Positions 5,092 to 5,196 of a stretch of 5,196 nucleotides of DNA are shown piece by piece. A program made the position numbers and the translations under genes. The first letter of the stretch is position 1. The number at the start of each line of letters is the position of its first letter. The DNA is from Pseudomonadales bacterium (lineage in GTDB: Bacteria > Pseudomonadota > Gammaproteobacteria > Pseudomonadales > Azotimanducaceae), in assembly GCA_007128525.1 (NCBI GenBank), contig SKXG01000036.1, forward strand, positions 1 to 5,196. The letters run 5' to 3'. The notes under the pieces are model-generated. The model ran no database searches and was not told the DNA's origin. It saw only the letters and a list, made by a program, of their open reading frames with translations.

Positions 5092-5196
5092 TCAGGTCGA
5101 ATCAGCAAGGCTGTCAAAAGCTTCCAGCAACGCTTCTCCGCCCTGCCGCTGCCGGCACCAGTACGCCACTTCCGCTTGAATGTTGGCGTGCGCATT
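5092..5196 (-). CDS. C-terminal end of an unidentified protein (runs off right edge)
   Basis: On the minus strand a frame open from the window edge ends with TGA at 5094-5092, giving the last 34 residues of a gene that starts beyond base 5196. The tail contains AEVAYWCRQRQGGEALLEAF, with mixed hydrophobic and charged residues and codon choice like the neighbouring genes (GCG, CTG, CGG, GAC). The other minus frame here reads through the TetR gene and is rich in Arg and Ser, typical of a shadow. I do not recognise the family. It would be convergent with the TetR gene, with 36 bases between the stop codons. The call rests only on composition and gene packing. Confidence 0.5.
   Translation of the reverse strand, partial: NAHANIQAEVAYWCRQRQGGEALLEAFDSLADST

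Noticed and set aside
4974..5195. Minus-strand 73-codon frame at the right edge
   Set aside because: It overlaps the end of the TetR gene and has an Arg/Ser-rich shadow composition; another minus frame ending at 5092 fits gene packing better.

Overview
The window is GC-rich (third codon positions are mostly G or C) and tightly packed. It reads as chromosomal DNA of a gammaproteobacterium, or a close relative. The evidence is a Pseudomonas-type class Ia ribonucleotide reductase with two ATP-cone-like regions at its N-terminus, a proteobacterial exonuclease III and an AmpG muropeptide permease. I cannot name the genus. I see no insertion sequence, CRISPR array, tRNA, rRNA or phage gene, and base composition does not change noticeably along the window.

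Layout from left to right. (1) Bases 1-676, minus strand: the first 225 codons of nrdA, running off the left edge. (2) Bases 677-1121: a 445-base gap between divergent genes. Most of it is the nrdA leader, which holds a cobalamin (B12) riboswitch aptamer (about 795-928) and an expression platform (679-789). That platform can fold a perfect 8-bp hairpin over the nrdA Shine-Dalgarno sequence. A candidate promoter and a candidate NrdR box lie just upstream of the aptamer. (3) Bases 1122-3286, plus strand: an exonuclease III gene and an ampG gene, overlapping by 4 bases (GTGA). (4) Bases 3359-4231, minus strand: an alpha/beta-hydrolase, convergent with ampG across a hairpin-forming 72-base gap. 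(5) Bases 4232-4452: a divergent intergenic region with nested TGAG/CTCA inverted repeats near a TATTAT -10 element. (6) Bases 4453-5055, plus strand: a TetR-family regulator. (7) Bases 5092-5196, minus strand: the last 34 codons of an unidentified gene.

The most interesting element is the nrdA leader. The sequence shows a recognisable B12 aptamer, a possible kissing loop between two loops that both carry CGCGC, and mutually exclusive antisequestor and sequestor pairings ending at the start codon. It predicts that ample cobalamin shuts off translation of the oxygen-dependent, B12-independent ribonucleotide reductase. From what is known of this regulation elsewhere (for example Streptomyces nrdABS), the genome should then also carry a B12-dependent class II reductase (nrdJ), which is not in this window. 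A candidate NrdR box over the same promoter suggests a second, transcriptional input. The other genes do not form an obvious pathway with nrdA. The exonuclease III/ampG pair is probably one transcript, and the hydrolase/TetR pair is probably a small self-contained regulatory unit of unknown substrate.
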